DNA of 64,000 bases from Panopea generosa (GCA_029582155.1 CM055909.1:22341347-22405346); one strand, 5' to 3'. Numbered from the stretch's first letter, positions 26,166 through 38,054 are shown. Notes: generated by a model not told the origin, from the sequence alone. Made by a program: numbers and translations.

Positions 26166-27399
26166 TCAAAAGAAACTGATAAAAATGATGCGCATATATC
26201 ACTCATTTCTTATTTTTGTTCTGAATTTAAACTATAACAAATCGAAAAAACTTTTGTTGTTTTTTACTAACTTAATAGCTTAATCAAAATTGTTTTAAAT
26301 AATAAGAACATACTTTCGAAAATAAAGCAAAGGACGAGAACATATTTATTTTTTAAAATATCTATTTTGTTTCATTGTATTTGCTTTAAATGGAAAAAAA
26401 GAAAACCGTTTTAATTGACATAATTATCTATAATAGATCTAGGATTTATTCCAACACTATTTTCCAACGAAATTGCCTATAAAATAAAAACAAATGCTTT
26501 TATATGAATTTGATTAGTAATATCAATTTGGTTTTCACTGCAATTGCACCATTGATCTGAGTATAAAAAAATATATTGTATTTCTTCGATTCTTTTATTT
26601 ATTTAACAACTATGAATTCAATTAAAAGAATTATACGAGGTGCATGAACGTAAATTGCTACAAAGTGTTGGGCTGGATTTTGGGGAACTTGCAGGTAGAA
26701 TGAATATCAAATATGGTTTGTTTATCGCACCTTCTTTAACTGCACGCTTATGGTGATTTTAATCTTGTCAGCAGATTATCATAACTTATAAAATGAGACA
26801 ACCGTTTCTTGAAGAATTTATCAAAATTACATGTTTCACTGATTAAAAAGCAATATATCGGTTATAAATACACTGTTTTATTAAGGTTTTATTAGTTGTT
26901 TAATCAAATATATGAATTATATTATAGTTTGTTTTATAGACAGTGCACTTATTATGCAATTATTCATCAATACAATAATTAACAATAGTAATAAATAATT
27001 ATAATACTGCTTTTATTGTTTGCTTACTCAACAACATGCTCAATTAAATGTGTTTTTATTTCGGTCCATATTTGGCAATGCGCGCAATACGATGAAAACT
27101 TAGATTTATTTAAATAGTAAATAATAAATTCTGGCAGTGTCTCCAATTAATAGTATCTCCTTTTTAAGAGATTAAGACTGCGTATATAAATTATACAAAA
27201 CATAGTATATCACGCTGAGACTTTTTAATATTTTGTCGCAATTGATCAAACTATTTCAAGTTAGTTATTTGTATGTTTATTTTATGGGTTAAATACGGTT
27301 ATAACCCCGGCCGGCTCATACCAAATACTTGAAAATGGTACAAGAAGCATCCTTGCATGACGCTTGGCATTTTGGGGTAAGATTTGGGTCTGGTCGGAC

Positions 27400-27671
27400 C
27401 TGTGACCTGATACGACGTATTGCTATAACGCTGTGATCTGATTACGGCGTATTGCTATAACGCTGTGACCAGATGATGGCGTATTTATATAACGTTTTAA
27501 CCTGATATGGCATATTGTTGTAACGCTTTGACCTGACATGACGTATTGCAATAACGCTGTGACCTGATGACAGCGTATTGCTATAACTCTGTCACCTGAT
27601 GACTGTGTATTTGCCTCACCGCGGTAATCTGATGACGACATATTGCTTAAACGCTGTGACCAAATGACGTG
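27400..27671. repeat. Minisatellite, unit about 32 bp, about 8 copies
   Basis: Imperfect repeats of a unit containing GACGTATTGCTATAACGCTG followed by TGACCTGAT. The longest open frame here is a by-product of the repeat. Confidence 0.85.
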
Positions 27672-28428
27672 ATTTGAAACATTAAACCAAACCATCATTG
27701 TAGATGAAGATCTGTAGATTGACAATTTAATTTAATATAATTAGGTCAACGCAATCTCAATTTAAGTTAAGGCTTTCTGCGATTACTGTATTATTTAAAT
27801 ACTACGTCCCTCTACATAGTTACGCCCCTTTTTCCAACGGCAGCAAGATTTTTACATTCATAAAAAGGTCCTATGTAATTTGGTTTTGAAATATTTCTAA
27901 AATGATTAATTGTGGTTGTGATTTATTGCTATTGACGAGTAGAGCAAAAGCTGGAATAGCATATACTTCAATAAAACATCGGACTTTTTTTTTTTAAAAA
28001 AACAAAAACAAAACTTGAGTGCCACTTTACCCACTTTAAAAACCACACACTCTGGTAAACTTACCAGTTATTGTGTCCTTTTTATGTTGGTATACATTCC
28101 TGCTATGAAAAAAAATACATTAAAACAATTCTATACGGAATTTTTTTTACCATGGACATCCCAGACCTTATTTTTTTTTAACAAAGAACAGAATTCAACT
28201 GCTGTGTAGTGTATCAATAAATCTAAAGTAAAAACAAAGCCTGTAAGTTGAATATAGTAATGCATCGGCCATGACGTGTAACGTTGAATATGATTCGATT
28301 AATTTATCGGTTTCATATCTTAACATACCTGTGAAGGTTTCTGTAAACAGCGTTGTTGAAGATGAACTATATACGGAAGTACCTAGAACATATGAAAATT
28401 TAACACATCAGCTGTATATTTGTATAGA

Positions 28429-28600
28429 TACTAGTCGGACCCATCGTAACGCCTGACTTTTAACCCAGGAGTCTTGGTTCGAATCTCCGCCCGGTCACTG
28501 TCTGCGTAATAATTTATATACGATATTGCGTTTCGTTGTCGTTAGTCTCTCACCGCCGATTCAGGCAGGAAAGTTTTAAATTACTTGCAATGATGCCACT
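28429..28600 (+). mobile_element. Partial tRNA-derived SINE
   Basis: Contains the B-box-like GGTTCGAATCTCCGCCCGG and the downstream body (CTCACCGCCGATTCAGG, then AAAGTTTTAAATTACTTGC) shared with the copies at 32779, 39699, 43669 and 57468. The 3' tail is missing. Confidence 0.75.
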
Positions 28601-28999
28601 TTAAAAGCACCGATAACCTTAATATCATATTATACTCAGAAACTAATTAATATCGGTGGCAAACGCCTGCATTGCATTACATAATGTAGGTATAGTTATT
28701 TTCCTAATGCAGTTATATTTGTTGTGATATAAACCTTAGGCAACACTCGTTGTTAAGAATGTTCAGAATCCCATAAATACAACATTTAATCAATTTGCAT
28801 TTAATGAACATCGATTATTGAACAGTGTTAATAACAATTAACTTATAACATTAAACTCTTTTATTGATCTATTGTAAAGAGAGAATGTACATATGTATTA
28901 CGTTTCTTCTCTGTATGATTTTATAAACCGCCTAGTTCCAGGCAATACATATGCATATGTTATGCCAATAAACTATTATATTGAATTGAGTTGAGTGTT

Positions 29000-29415
29000 A
29001 ACTGTAATATAGTAGGGCGCTAACCAATATCAGTAATAACCTAATATAATCAAATGATAACTCCTATTAACAATAACCTAATATAACCAAATGCTTATCA
29101 CTATCAGTAATAACTTTATATAATAATATGCAATTCACTATCAGTATTAACCTGATATAATCAAATGATAATCACTATAAGTTAATAACCTTTCTATAAT
29201 TAAATGTTAATCACTATCAGTAATAACCTAATGTAATTAAATGCTTATCACTATCAGTAATATCCTATATAATAAAATGCAAATCACTATCAGTAATAAC
29301 CTAATATAATGAAATACAAATCACTTTCAGTAATAATCTTATATAATAAAATGCAAATCACTAAGTTACAACCTTATATAATCAAATGCTAATTACTATC
29401 AGTAATAACCCCAGC
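29000..29415. repeat. Minisatellite, unit about 40 bp, about 10 copies
   Basis: Degenerate repeats of CACTATCAGTAATAACC followed by TAATATAATCAAATG. Unit length varies by a few bases. Confidence 0.85.
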
Positions 29416-29977
29416 CGCTAATTATTGTTTGTGCTAACCTAAATTAAGCCGCTAAACTTTGTACAGTCTTCCAATAGCTATAAGTGTAATACTTTATACC
29501 TCCCACTTTGAAATACTGAGGATCATTTGTCCCTATATGATGAGAGATTATGGGCAAATGGGATATTTAAAAAGTGTGACAAAACGCCAAATTGGCCAGT
29601 AATGAAAAGCGTACATAAATATGGTAGGACGCTCATTACTGTTTGTGCTTACTTCAATCATATTAGATTCCTATTTATAACCATGCATATATTAATAAAA
29701 CATAGTGTCACAAACGTTAACATAGTCGAATGCTTTTAAGTTGGCAAACTGTCTATGTTGTTGTTTGGTGAGGTTCTCGAGTTTCTAAGAAATGCAAATG
29801 GGAAGATTACTTAAACTGTTTCATTTAACATTAAATTTATTTTCATTACATTTACACAAATTCTTTAGGGAGCAAACATACATATGTCAAAAATAAAAAG
29901 GTTATAATTAGAACTTTAGTTTATCAAATTTTAGTAAGAAACTAAGTGTAACAAAACGTATAATGTAAAGTTCGCAC

Positions 29978-30028
29978 CTGTTGTACTCGATACGCCGGGT
30001 GTTGTAGATTCACTTGGAGTCGTGGTAC
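29978..30028 (-). CDS. Short Thr/Ser/Pro linker exon after module V
   Basis: A 51-bp exon, symmetric phase 1-1, reading GTTTPSESTTPGVSSTTG between an ATTGCAG acceptor and a GTGCGA donor. It matches in size, phase and composition the linker exons at 48194 and 40910. The donor is less typical than the others. It probably splices to the 25.1 kb repeat exon or straight to array exon B, all of which accept phase 1. Confidence 0.7.
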
Positions 30029-30279
30029 CTGCAATGATTTTGTTTTTCATTTTGAAACCAATCAAAAGTACCTTAAATCAGCCATTAGTGAGTAAATCTA
30101 TGACCAAATTAGAAAGAATCTAAAAATTATGAAAATATCACGTATACCTATCTAAAAGGTCTAAATGGCCAGACAGGGTCATTGAGTGCATATAAAACTC
30201 AATAAAAATATAGTTTGAGAAACGAATCGTTAATACCATTTTAGCTCTTTTGCGGTTAAACTCAAAGCTTATAAAACCG

Positions 30280-30410
30280 AGATCGCTTCCTGAGTAGAAC
30301 CAGTACTGAGTGTTGTTGGTTTAGAGGCATCAGATCTGAGTTGAGAATCGAACCAACAATCTCCTGCATGGGCGGCCGAAACTCTATTCATTACCCTACC
30401 GCCCTGATTT
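30280..30410 (-). mobile_element. tRNA-derived SINE-like fragment
   Basis: Contains AGAGGCATC and GAGAATCGAACCAACAATCTC, ending in a CTACCGCCC boundary. The same order of motifs (AGAGGCATC, GAGATTGAACCCGCAACCTC, CTACCGCCC) is present at 39170-39300, which defines a dispersed family. Confidence 0.6.
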
Positions 30411-30767
30411 ATGGGACACAAGCATTTATGTAGGCACAACCCATCATGCGAAAGAGGCGGCTTCCGCAGATAAGTCGCATAAAAATGCAGTCATAAATAA
30501 TTCTAGTTTCTTTATATGACATTATTGATGTATCTGGAACGTTTTGAGAGCACTGTCATGTTGAATTGAGAATTTAAAAAAAAATGTTACATATGAATAT
30601 GAATATAGTATATTGCAATTATACTTTTACTTCGTCAACTGTTCACACACCATGCAGAAATATCTCTTTGATGATAGTTCATTTCCTTTTTTACTGGTAT
30701 TAAGATACAGTAGATGTCAACAAACCGTAACATTAATAAGTTAATCTTTAATTAAGGTATTTCTATC

Positions 30768-30907
30768 CCAGAGCACTTGTATAATGGAAATGCACGAGGT
30801 GGCCACAGTGGATGCCGCTGTAAAATCCCTTGTCCCTATAGCTGTCCCCGCCCACATTCTCCGCCCGTAGACCATCATTATTTGGAACCGATACAAAATC
30901 GAAGAAG
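30768..30907 (-). other. Unassigned minus-strand open segment
   Basis: An open stretch contains PNNDGLRAENVGGDSYRDKG and ends at a stop codon. I do not recognise it. It does not resemble the discoidin-like modules convincingly, its splice borders are not clear, and it adjoins a minisatellite. It could be a fragment of a mobile element. Confidence 0.25.
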
Positions 30908-30921
30908 AGACAAGAGAATAG

Positions 30922-32184
30922 AATACATGTAAACACTCTATACATACAGCTGTGTGTCATTGCTTGATAAATGTAAACACTATATAACATACAGCTGTGT
31001 GTCATTGACTAAAACATGTAAACACTCTATAACATGCCGCTATGTGTCATAGACTGATACAAGTCATGTAAACACTCTATAACATACGGCTGTGTGTCAT
31101 TGACTTATACATGTAGACACTCCATAACATACAGCTGTGTGTCATTGACTTATACATGTAAACACTCTATAACCCCCGGCTGTGTGTCATTGACTTATAC
31201 TTGTAAACACTCTATAACATACAGCTGTGTGTCATTGACTTATATATGTAAACACTCTATAGCATACGGCTGTGTGTCATTGCCTAATGCATGTAAACAC
31301 TCTATAACATACGGCTGTGTGTCATTGACTTATGCATGTAAACACTTTATAACCCCCGGCTGTGTGTCATTGACTTATACATGTAAACACTCTATAACAT
31401 ACGGCTGTGTGTCATTGACTTATGCATGTAAACACTGTATAACCCCCGGCTGTGTGTCATTGACTTATACATGTAAACACTCTATAACATACGGCTTTGT
31501 GTCATTGCCTAATGCATGTAAACACTCTATAACATACGGCTGTGTGTCATTGACTAATGCATGTAAACACTCTATAACATACGGCTGTGTGTCATTGCCT
31601 AATACATGTAAACACTATAACATACGGCTGTGTGTCATTGACTAATACATGTAAACACTCTATAACATACAGCTGTGTGTCATTGACTTATACATGTAAA
31701 CGCTCTATAACATACGGCTGTGTGTCATTGACTTATACATGTAAACACTTTATAACATACGGCTGTGTGTCATTGACTAATGTATGTAAACACTCTATAA
31801 CATACAGCTGTGTGTCATTGACTTATACATGTAAACACTCTATAACATACAGCTGTGTGTCATTGACTTATACATGTAAACACTCTATAACATACGGCTG
31901 TGTGTCATTGACTTATACATGTAAACACTTTATAACATACGGCTGTGTGTCATTGACTAATGTATGTAAACACTCTATAACATACAGCTGTGTGTCATTG
32001 ACTTAAACATGTAAACACTCTATAACATACGGCCGTGTGTCATTGCCTAATGCATGTAAAAACTCTATAACATACGACTGTGTGCCATTGACTAATACAT
32101 GTAAACATTCTTTAACATGCGGCTATATGTCATAGACTGATACAAGTCATGTAAAAACTCTATAACATACGGCTGTGTGTCATT
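30922..32184. repeat. 45-bp minisatellite, about 28 copies
   Basis: Tandem units of the form ACATACGGCTGTGTGTCATT followed by GACTTATACATGTAAACACTCTATA. The unit is a multiple of three and lacks stop codons in one plus-strand frame, so two long plus-strand frames (31094-31645 and 31587-32006) are open by construction. Variants (CAGC/CGGC, CCCCC/CATAC, TTATAC/TAATGC) are arranged in short higher-order patterns. Confidence 0.95.
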
Positions 32185-32345
32185 ACTATGGCGTATATAT
32201 AAACATATTTTTTACACAATACTAGCAATAACTTCTGATGTGAAAATAACAGATGTAATGCAAACGTTAATCAAATAATGAGATGTATGTATTTAAATAA
32301 AAGCGTTGAAATCATTTGATATGCATGTACATTGATATTATTTAC

Positions 32346-32484
32346 CTCTCTCAAAACAGCCTTCGATTTCCACAGTGATTTCCATGAATTTATTATTGTT
32401 CTCTCGTACGACCGTTATGGTGATTTTTGATACTTGTTCTTTCGGTAATAATGGTAGCTTTGCCTTTTCATTTGGTTGGAACAT
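32346..32484 (-). CDS. Module V, part 3: closing half of a discoidin-like domain
   Basis: A 139-bp exon from TTTCTAG to a G|GTAAAT donor, phase 0 in and phase 1 out. It encodes 46 residues: a leading MFQPNEKAKLPLL segment, then strand-like ITITVVREN and ITVEIEGCFER. The closing V/IEGCFE matches VELYGCE, VVACFEE, VTACFHP and IIACFE in the sister exons. This is where canonical F5/8C domains end in a hydrophobic strand followed by Gly-Cys. Confidence 0.8.
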
Positions 32485-33528
32485 CTAGAAATATCAAACT
32501 TAAATATCACGTACGTTCTCTATATTGGGGGGCCAATTTCAGTGAAATAATTGCATGCAGTTGTTTGTACGTTCATGAACTGCCATTGCTTTTGTCTTGA
32601 ACCCATCATAATGTGCAATGCGACCTCAAACATTAAGAATTGATCATTTGAAATGATATTATGAAACGCAACTAGGTTTATCCCAAACCGCTAGCAATAG
32701 TTAGTCTTACATTTGAAACATTGTGTCACTATTGAGCGTGTTTAAGCCATACGTAGCTGTTCGTTCCATTATGATGAAGCCGGGCCCGATTAGCTCAGGC
32801 GGTAACGCGTCTGACTTTCAATCCAGGGGTCGTGAGTTCGAATACCCCGCCCGGCAACAGTCTCCGTGATGATTGATATACGACATTGTGTCTCATTATC
32901 ATTCGTCTCTCACCACTGATTCAAGTGGGAAAGTTATCAGTTACTTGCGGAGATGGTGTGTGCTCGAGTACTGATTAATCCACGGAAACAGTGGTTAGGT
33001 TAACTGATCGCCTGTTAGCCCTCGATGACATAAAATGACGCTAAATATTCAATCAATCAATCAATCATTATGATGATGATGATAATTTCAATTATCGTCG
33101 CCACCGGTTTCCAATATGGTATATGCTAGTTTTAAACTATACTGAATTAGCTGTAACAGTTTATAATACCAAACAATGTAATGTTTATTTGTCTGCAATT
33201 AAAGAAATGCCATTCGTTACAGACTTTTATCTTAATGTAAAAGTAGGGAATCCCTTTCCGCCCCATAATTCATAGAATTATAATGCGTTTACCAAATTAT
33301 GAAGTGTTCCAACATCCAGTTAAGTAACTGACCAATCCGCGTGCCTATATGTCACTGCTTTGTTACGGTCCCTACCAGGGAGAGCAAGTGTTGATTCAAC
33401 AGTATACATTTTGTTACCTTTAAAGACAAACACTCTTTACGAAAAAATAATGACAATTATTTTAAATTTTTTTATGACATATGATGGTGATTACATAAAG
33501 GTGATAGTAACTGATGTTTCACACATAC
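32485..33528. other. Intron containing a full-length SINE
   Basis: The SINE at 32779-33067 is the only recognisable feature; the rest is AT-rich. Confidence 0.6.
32779..33067 (+). mobile_element. Full-length tRNA-derived SINE
   Basis: The 5' part is tRNA-like: an A-box-like GATTAGCTCAGGCGGTAACG, an anticodon-arm-like segment, and a B-box-like GAGTTCGAATACCCCGCCCG. The body continues with CAACAGTCTCCGTGATGATT and TCTCACCACTGATTCAAGTG. It ends in GACGCTAAATATTC and an (AATC)n tail. Other copies lie at 39699 (+), 43669 (-), 57468 (+) and 28429 (+, partial). Confidence 0.85.
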
Positions 33529-33706
33529 CTTTCCATCATCTACACGAGTGATTTTCCCATTTGGACCTTCGATTTGTACTGAGTAAAACTTGACGTTCTT
33601 ATTGGAAGGAAGTCTCACAGAGGTTAGTACAACGTTTCCCTTAGTATTGACAGTGACTTTCACGATAATCGAGTCGGCAACTAAAGGTGCATCCTTATCA
33701 CCAGGT
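33529..33706 (-). CDS. Module V, part 2: middle of a discoidin-like domain
   Basis: A 178-bp exon from TTTTCCAG to AAG|GTATGT, phase 2 in and phase 0 out. It begins by completing an Arg codon to give RPGDKDAPLVADS, then IIVKVTVNTKGNVVLTSVRL, NVKFYSVQIEG and VDDGK. The RP/RPG start, the P-S-V-x-L-P strand and the F-x-V-x-I strand align with the same positions in modules I-IV and array exon B. In module V (as in module I) an intron separates part 1 from part 2; elsewhere they share one exon. Confidence 0.82.
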
Positions 33707-34788
33707 CTGGAAAAGTAAACATAACAGTAATAGTTTATCTGGAAGATATTGCTGTAGTTAAAACTCCAGCGTATTAAAAGCATGTTCAAACAAACTGAAG
33801 GAAAATAAGCATATCGCAGATTTTTCTTATTTTTTCTATATTACCCCCCACCCCTCACACGTTTGTTAGAATTTTATTTAATGTGGTTGTTGATTTTCAA
33901 AATGGCCAGCTTTAGGTATATTGACGGAAACGTTTGACAATCAGCAACGACACTAAAATGCAAAGATGACATGTATATCGAGACTTCACAAAACTAGGTC
34001 GTTAGTTGTAGAAAAAAGTATAGTCGAAGGTTTTCATTAAGACATTAAAATAACCATAACTCGGACAAAAATCATTGAGTTGAAATGTAAATAGATTATG
34101 TAAAGCTATGCAAAGCTATGTAAAGCTTTACTTCGTGCAGATGCTTTCGAGCAAGCTCAGTGTATTAAGCTTAATGGTTAACAAAAAATCACGCAACTAA
34201 GATTCTCTTTTACTTCCTTAAAAGAGCTGTAAGTCGGCCGGAAGTCATCGAACCAGAATGGCCGAAAGTCATTGAACAGGAATGCAAAAGAGAAAAAAAC
34301 CTAACCCTAACCAAACATTTTCTACAAGGATAGAGAGTAGCGTAAGAGTGGCTAATATACAAACAGCTGTATTATTTACCTGCCAGTCATGGTACAGTGT
34401 CATAAAATATACCATACATATCGTGTACTTCGAATAATGTATAGAATTATTAAAAAATAACTGACCAGAGCCATCTTGTGAATTTTATATAGAAGTTGAA
34501 GTTTTAATATTGTGCACAATCCAAAAGGAAAACCGTTAGTCAATTATCGTGCCATACATTTATTATATATTACTTAAACAGTTTTCTGCCAAAACGGTAA
34601 ATCATTTTATCAAATGAAAGGCTTCGTTCAGTTCGTTTAAATGTTTGTTGACGTCAGCTAGCACATATTTTCCTGGATATCGCTGAACTTCAAATAAGCA
34701 CACAATACGCGACATTTATTTTTTAGAACCAGGTAGTAAACAAGTTAATACGTGCTGAAAGCAGCCCAGTTACTTTCATCTGTCTTAC
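33707..34788. other. Intron, no recognised feature
   Basis: AT-rich sequence with a small TATGTAAAGC repeat around 34100. No exon or mobile element was recognised on either strand. Confidence 0.5.
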
Positions 34789-36826
34789 CTTACGCTTCCA
34801 GATGCACTTGAATCGTCGATTTCTAAATCATCCTCAGGTATGTATGCCGGACTCTCCATACCGTCAATTAACAGACATGGTACATATTCTGTAGTGCTGC
34901 TCGTGCTTGGTATATACACTGTACTGCTGCTTGTGCTTGGTGCATATGCTGTACTGCTGCTCGTGCTTGGTACGTATGTTGTACTGCTACTTGTACTTGG
35001 TACATACGCTGTACTGCTGCTTGTGCTTGGTGCATAAACTGTACTGCTGCTTGTGCTTGGTGCATATACTGTACTGCTGCTTGTGCTTGGAGCATATACT
35101 GTACTGCTACTTGTACTTGGTACATACGCTGTACTGCTGCTTGTGCTTGGTGCATATACTGTACTGCTGCTTGTGCTTGGTGCATATACTGTACTACTAC
35201 TTGTACTGGGTACGTATGCAGTGGTGCTACTTGTACTTGGTACATACGCTGTAGTGCTGCTTGTGCTTGGTGCGTATGCTGTACTGCTGCTTGTGCTTGG
35301 TACATATGCTGTGCTGCTACTCGTGCTTGGAGCATACTCTGTACTGCTGCTCGTGCTTGGTGCATACGCTGTACTGCTACTCGTGCTTGGTGCATACGCT
35401 GTACTGCTGCTCGTGCTTGGTGCATACGCTGTACTGCTGCTTGTGCTAGGTGCATATGCTGTACTGCTACTTGTGCTTGGTGCATATGCTGTACTGCTGC
35501 TCGTGCTTGGTGCATATGTTGTACTACTACTTGTACTGGGTACGTATGTAGTGGTGCTACTTGTACTTGGTACATACGCTGTACTGCTGCTTGTGCTTGG
35601 TGCATATACTGTGCTGCTGCTCGTGCTTGGAGCATAAATCGTACTGCTGCTTGTGCTTGGTGCATACGCTGTACTGCTGCTAGTGCTTGGTGCATATACT
35701 GTACTGCTGCTCGTGCTTGGTACGTACGCTGTACTGCTGCTAGTGCTTGGTGCATATGCTGTACTGCTGCTTGTGCTTGGTGCATATGCTGTGCTGCTAC
35801 TCGTGCTTGGAGCATACACTGTACTGCTGATTGTGCTTGGTGCATACGCTGTACTGCTGCTCGTGCTTGGTGTATACGCTGTACTGCTGCTCGTGCTTGG
35901 TACGTATGTTGTACTGCTGCTCGAACTTGGTACAAACGCTGTACTGCTGATTGTACTTGGTGCATATGCTGTACTGCTGCTCGTGCTTGGTACGTATGCT
36001 GTACTGCTGCTCGTGATTGGTACATACGCTGTACTACTGCTCGTGCTTGGTGCGTATGTTGTACTGCTAATCGTACTTGGTACATATGCTGTACTGCTGC
36101 TTGTGCTTGGTACGTACGCTGTACTGCTGCTCGTGCTTGGTGCATATGCTGTACTGCTGCTCGTGCTTGGTGCATATGCTGTACTGCTGCTCGTGCTTGG
36201 TGCATAAACTGTGCTGCTACTCGTGCTTGGTGCGTATGCTGTACTACTGCTCGTGCTTGGTGCATAAACTGTACTGCTACTCGTGCTTGGAGCATACACT
36301 GTACTGCTGCTTGTGCTTGGTGCATACTCTGTACTGCTCGTGCTTGGTGCATATTCTGTACTGCTGCTCGTACTTGGTACGTATGTTGTACTGCTGCTCG
36401 TGCTTGGTACATACGCTGTACTACTGCTTGTACTTGGTGCATATGCTGTACTGCTGCTCGTGCTTGGTACGTATGCTGTACTGCTGCTCGTGCTTGGTAC
36501 ATACGATGTACTGCTGCTCGTGCTTGGTGCGTATGTTGTACTGCTGCTCGTACTTGGTACATATGCTGTACTGCTGCTTGTGCTTGGTACGTACGCTGTA
36601 CTGCTGCTCGTGCTTGGTGCGTATGCTGTGCTGCTGCTTGTGCTTGGTGCATACACTGTACTGCTGCTCGTGCTTGGTGCATATGCTGTACTGCTGCTTG
36701 TGCTTGGTGCATATGCTGTACTGCTGCTCGTGCTTGGTACATATGATGTACTGCTGCTTGTGCTTGGTGCATATACTGTACTGCTGCTTGTGCTTGTTAC
36801 ATAGGATGTGGTGCTACTACTTACTG
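34789..36826 (-). CDS. Giant Ser/Thr/Tyr/Pro decapeptide exon fused to the start of module V
   Basis: A 2,038-bp exon from TTTTTCAG to GTAAG|GTAAGA, phase 1 in and phase 2 out, open for about 679 residues. After AVSSSTTSYV it is an almost unbroken run of about 63 decapeptides (STSSST[A/V/T/E]Y[A/V]P). One 27-bp unit near 36345 keeps the frame. It ends with Cys in YVPCLLIDGMESPAYIPEDD followed by DDSSASGSVR, which is the Cys-x(n)-GM opening of a discoidin-like module, continued in the next exon. The repeat has no Cys and almost no charge apart from occasional Glu; every unit supplies one Tyr and several Ser/Thr. It is a mucin-like, probably O-glycosylated extended linker. Overlapping frames on both strands are also open because the unit is 30 bp long. 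Confidence 0.88.
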
Positions 36827-37152
36827 CTGAAAAATAAATAGTTTTTCGACTGTCATGTTTTATAGTACTGATTTTGGATAATGTAGAAATACATTTGATA
36901 TTTAAACTTGTTGTGGTCCCTGCTGGTTTACAGGTATTTTGCTGGCGTATGATGTCATAGAAATTGCAGCGCCATTAGACAATGTGGCTGTTATGACAAC
37001 ACAATTGGTAAAATTTACTGTCTGTTCGCCAGTAAATCTGAATGTTGCGAGAACTCCCATATAATGCAAGGTAAATTTGTTAAACTTCGCATGTGGATAG
37101 AGGATAATAAGGAGATAATGCACATCGTTCTGTTTTTAGTAGAAAACAAGTA

Positions 37153-37312
37153 CGGTTGCTATGGGAACAAAATTGGTAAACTACGGATACAACCTGGATC
37201 CTACGATGATCAATATTAAATAAATGTTTTTGTTGTTGGCGGTTTTGTGACAGGATCCAGAATGTATATGAAATTTTACATATTTTGTTGCCATAGCAAC
37301 CATGACAATTGG
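37153..37312. mobile_element. Palindromic repeat element (MITE-like)
   Basis: Arms GGTTGCTATGGGAACAAA (37154-) and its near-complement TTTGTTGCCATAGCAACC (37284-), each followed by a matching AATTGGT/ACAATTGG segment, face each other about 105 bp apart. A GC-richer GACGGACG motif follows at 37430-37470 and may belong to the same element. Confidence 0.6.
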
Positions 37313-37564
37313 TATTCGACTGAACAAGTAAAATGACCTTAATCATATTTTCTGATATATTTGTCTCTAACCCCATGCAAAGTTTCACAAATCTAGCTTG
37401 GATTCTTTTTTAGAAATTATTTTCGAACGGACGGACGCTTGACGCCGGACGGACTGACGACGGAGTGTAAGCCTATAGCCTTCCCCGGTGAAAACGGTAG
37501 TGGGTTAAGTACCGTCAAGTTATCAGATCATCGTGAATGAAGCGCTGCAAAGTGCACCATGTGC

Positions 37565-37895
37565 ATATGGGAACATTAGAACATTTTCATGATTTCTGCA
37601 AAGTTTGGGTGACATTGGGAACTGTTTGATGATGCTATAACAGTTTAAAGATGCGTAGTGATACACTGCAACAAATTGGCAGAATTGTCAAAAATAAAGG
37701 GGTGTCATCAAACCATCGAAATTATGAAAAGGCAACCTGGTCAACCCCATGCTTTTCTCTGCATAGTTGGACCAACAGAGGACTATCTATAGGAATAAGT
37801 CACTTTTAGAACCATTGGTAATGTATTCAGTGTTCCGGAAGAGCATGTCTCTATATGTAGAACAGTATAAAATTAATTGGTATGTGAGACGTAAA
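37565..37895 (+). repeat. Dispersed repeat, copy 1 (pair with 61690-62010)
   Basis: Shares long collinear similarity with 61690-62010 in the same orientation, including GTGATACACTGCAACA, GCCAGAATTGTCAAAA or its one-base variant, GCATGTCTCTA and AAAATTAATTGGT. No coding potential or terminal repeats recognised. Confidence 0.75.
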
Positions 37896-37936
37896 GTCTG
37901 GAGTGGTGAACATTTTGTTTTAGTAATATAACTTAC

Positions 37937-38054
37937 CTTCTTCAAAACATGCAACGACACTGATACGGATTTTGTACGGGTTGGTACCAAACAGTTCAAA
38001 GTCTATTTCAACAACGTTGTCGTTTATTTCAACAATGTCATAAGTTGAAAATTT
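37937..38054 (-). CDS. Module IV, part 3
   Basis: A 118-bp exon, phase 0 in and phase 1 out, between CTTTCAG and a G|GTAAGT donor. It reads KFSTYDIVEINDNVVEID then IRISVVACFEEG. The shortest of the part-3 exons, with the ACFE closing motif almost identical to that of the array units. Confidence 0.82.

Larger units (their letters stand above)
25623..29977. other. Large repeat-rich intron, no coding exon recognised
   Basis: This is AT-rich intronic DNA between the linker exon at 29978 and the 25.1-25.6 kb repeat exon. It contains a TTGA microsatellite with a SINE tail, a roughly 32-bp minisatellite (27400-27671), a SINE fragment (28429-28600) and a roughly 40-bp minisatellite (29000-29415). 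I saw no discoidin-like, LDLa or linker exon in it on either strand. Confidence 0.6.
30029..32345. other. Intron with a SINE-like element, a minisatellite and an unassigned open segment
   Basis: From low to high coordinates it holds a tRNA-like repeat (30280-30410, minus), a weak minus-strand open segment (30768-30907) and a 45-bp minisatellite that fills 30922-32184. No splice-supported exon was found. Confidence 0.6.
36827..37936. other. Intron with a palindromic repeat and a dispersed repeat copy
   Basis: Holds the hairpin element at 37153-37312 and a copy of a dispersed repeat (37565-37895). Several open frames here belong to these repeats. Confidence 0.6.

Noticed and set aside
27423..27725. 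100-residue minus-strand frame
   Set aside because: Lies wholly in the roughly 32-bp minisatellite.
31094..32006. Two plus-strand frames of 183 and 139 residues with Cys/Thr/Tyr repeats
   Set aside because: They coincide exactly with the 45-bp minisatellite and have no start context, splice sites or relatives.
32779..32860. Genuine tRNA gene (A- and B-box-like sequences here and at 39699, 43942, 57468, 63104)
   Set aside because: The tRNA-like heads are followed by a shared non-tRNA body and tail in several copies, and the cloverleaf is not intact, so they are SINEs.
34868..36841. Long open frames on both strands over the 34.8-36.8 kb tract (QARAAVQHMH-like, and LLLVLGAYAV-like hydrophobic repeats on the plus strand)
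   Set aside because: Same repeat effect. Only the Ser/Thr/Tyr/Pro frame joins the upstream acceptor and the Cys-containing module start in correct phase. The hydrophobic plus-strand frame would be a tempting false membrane protein.
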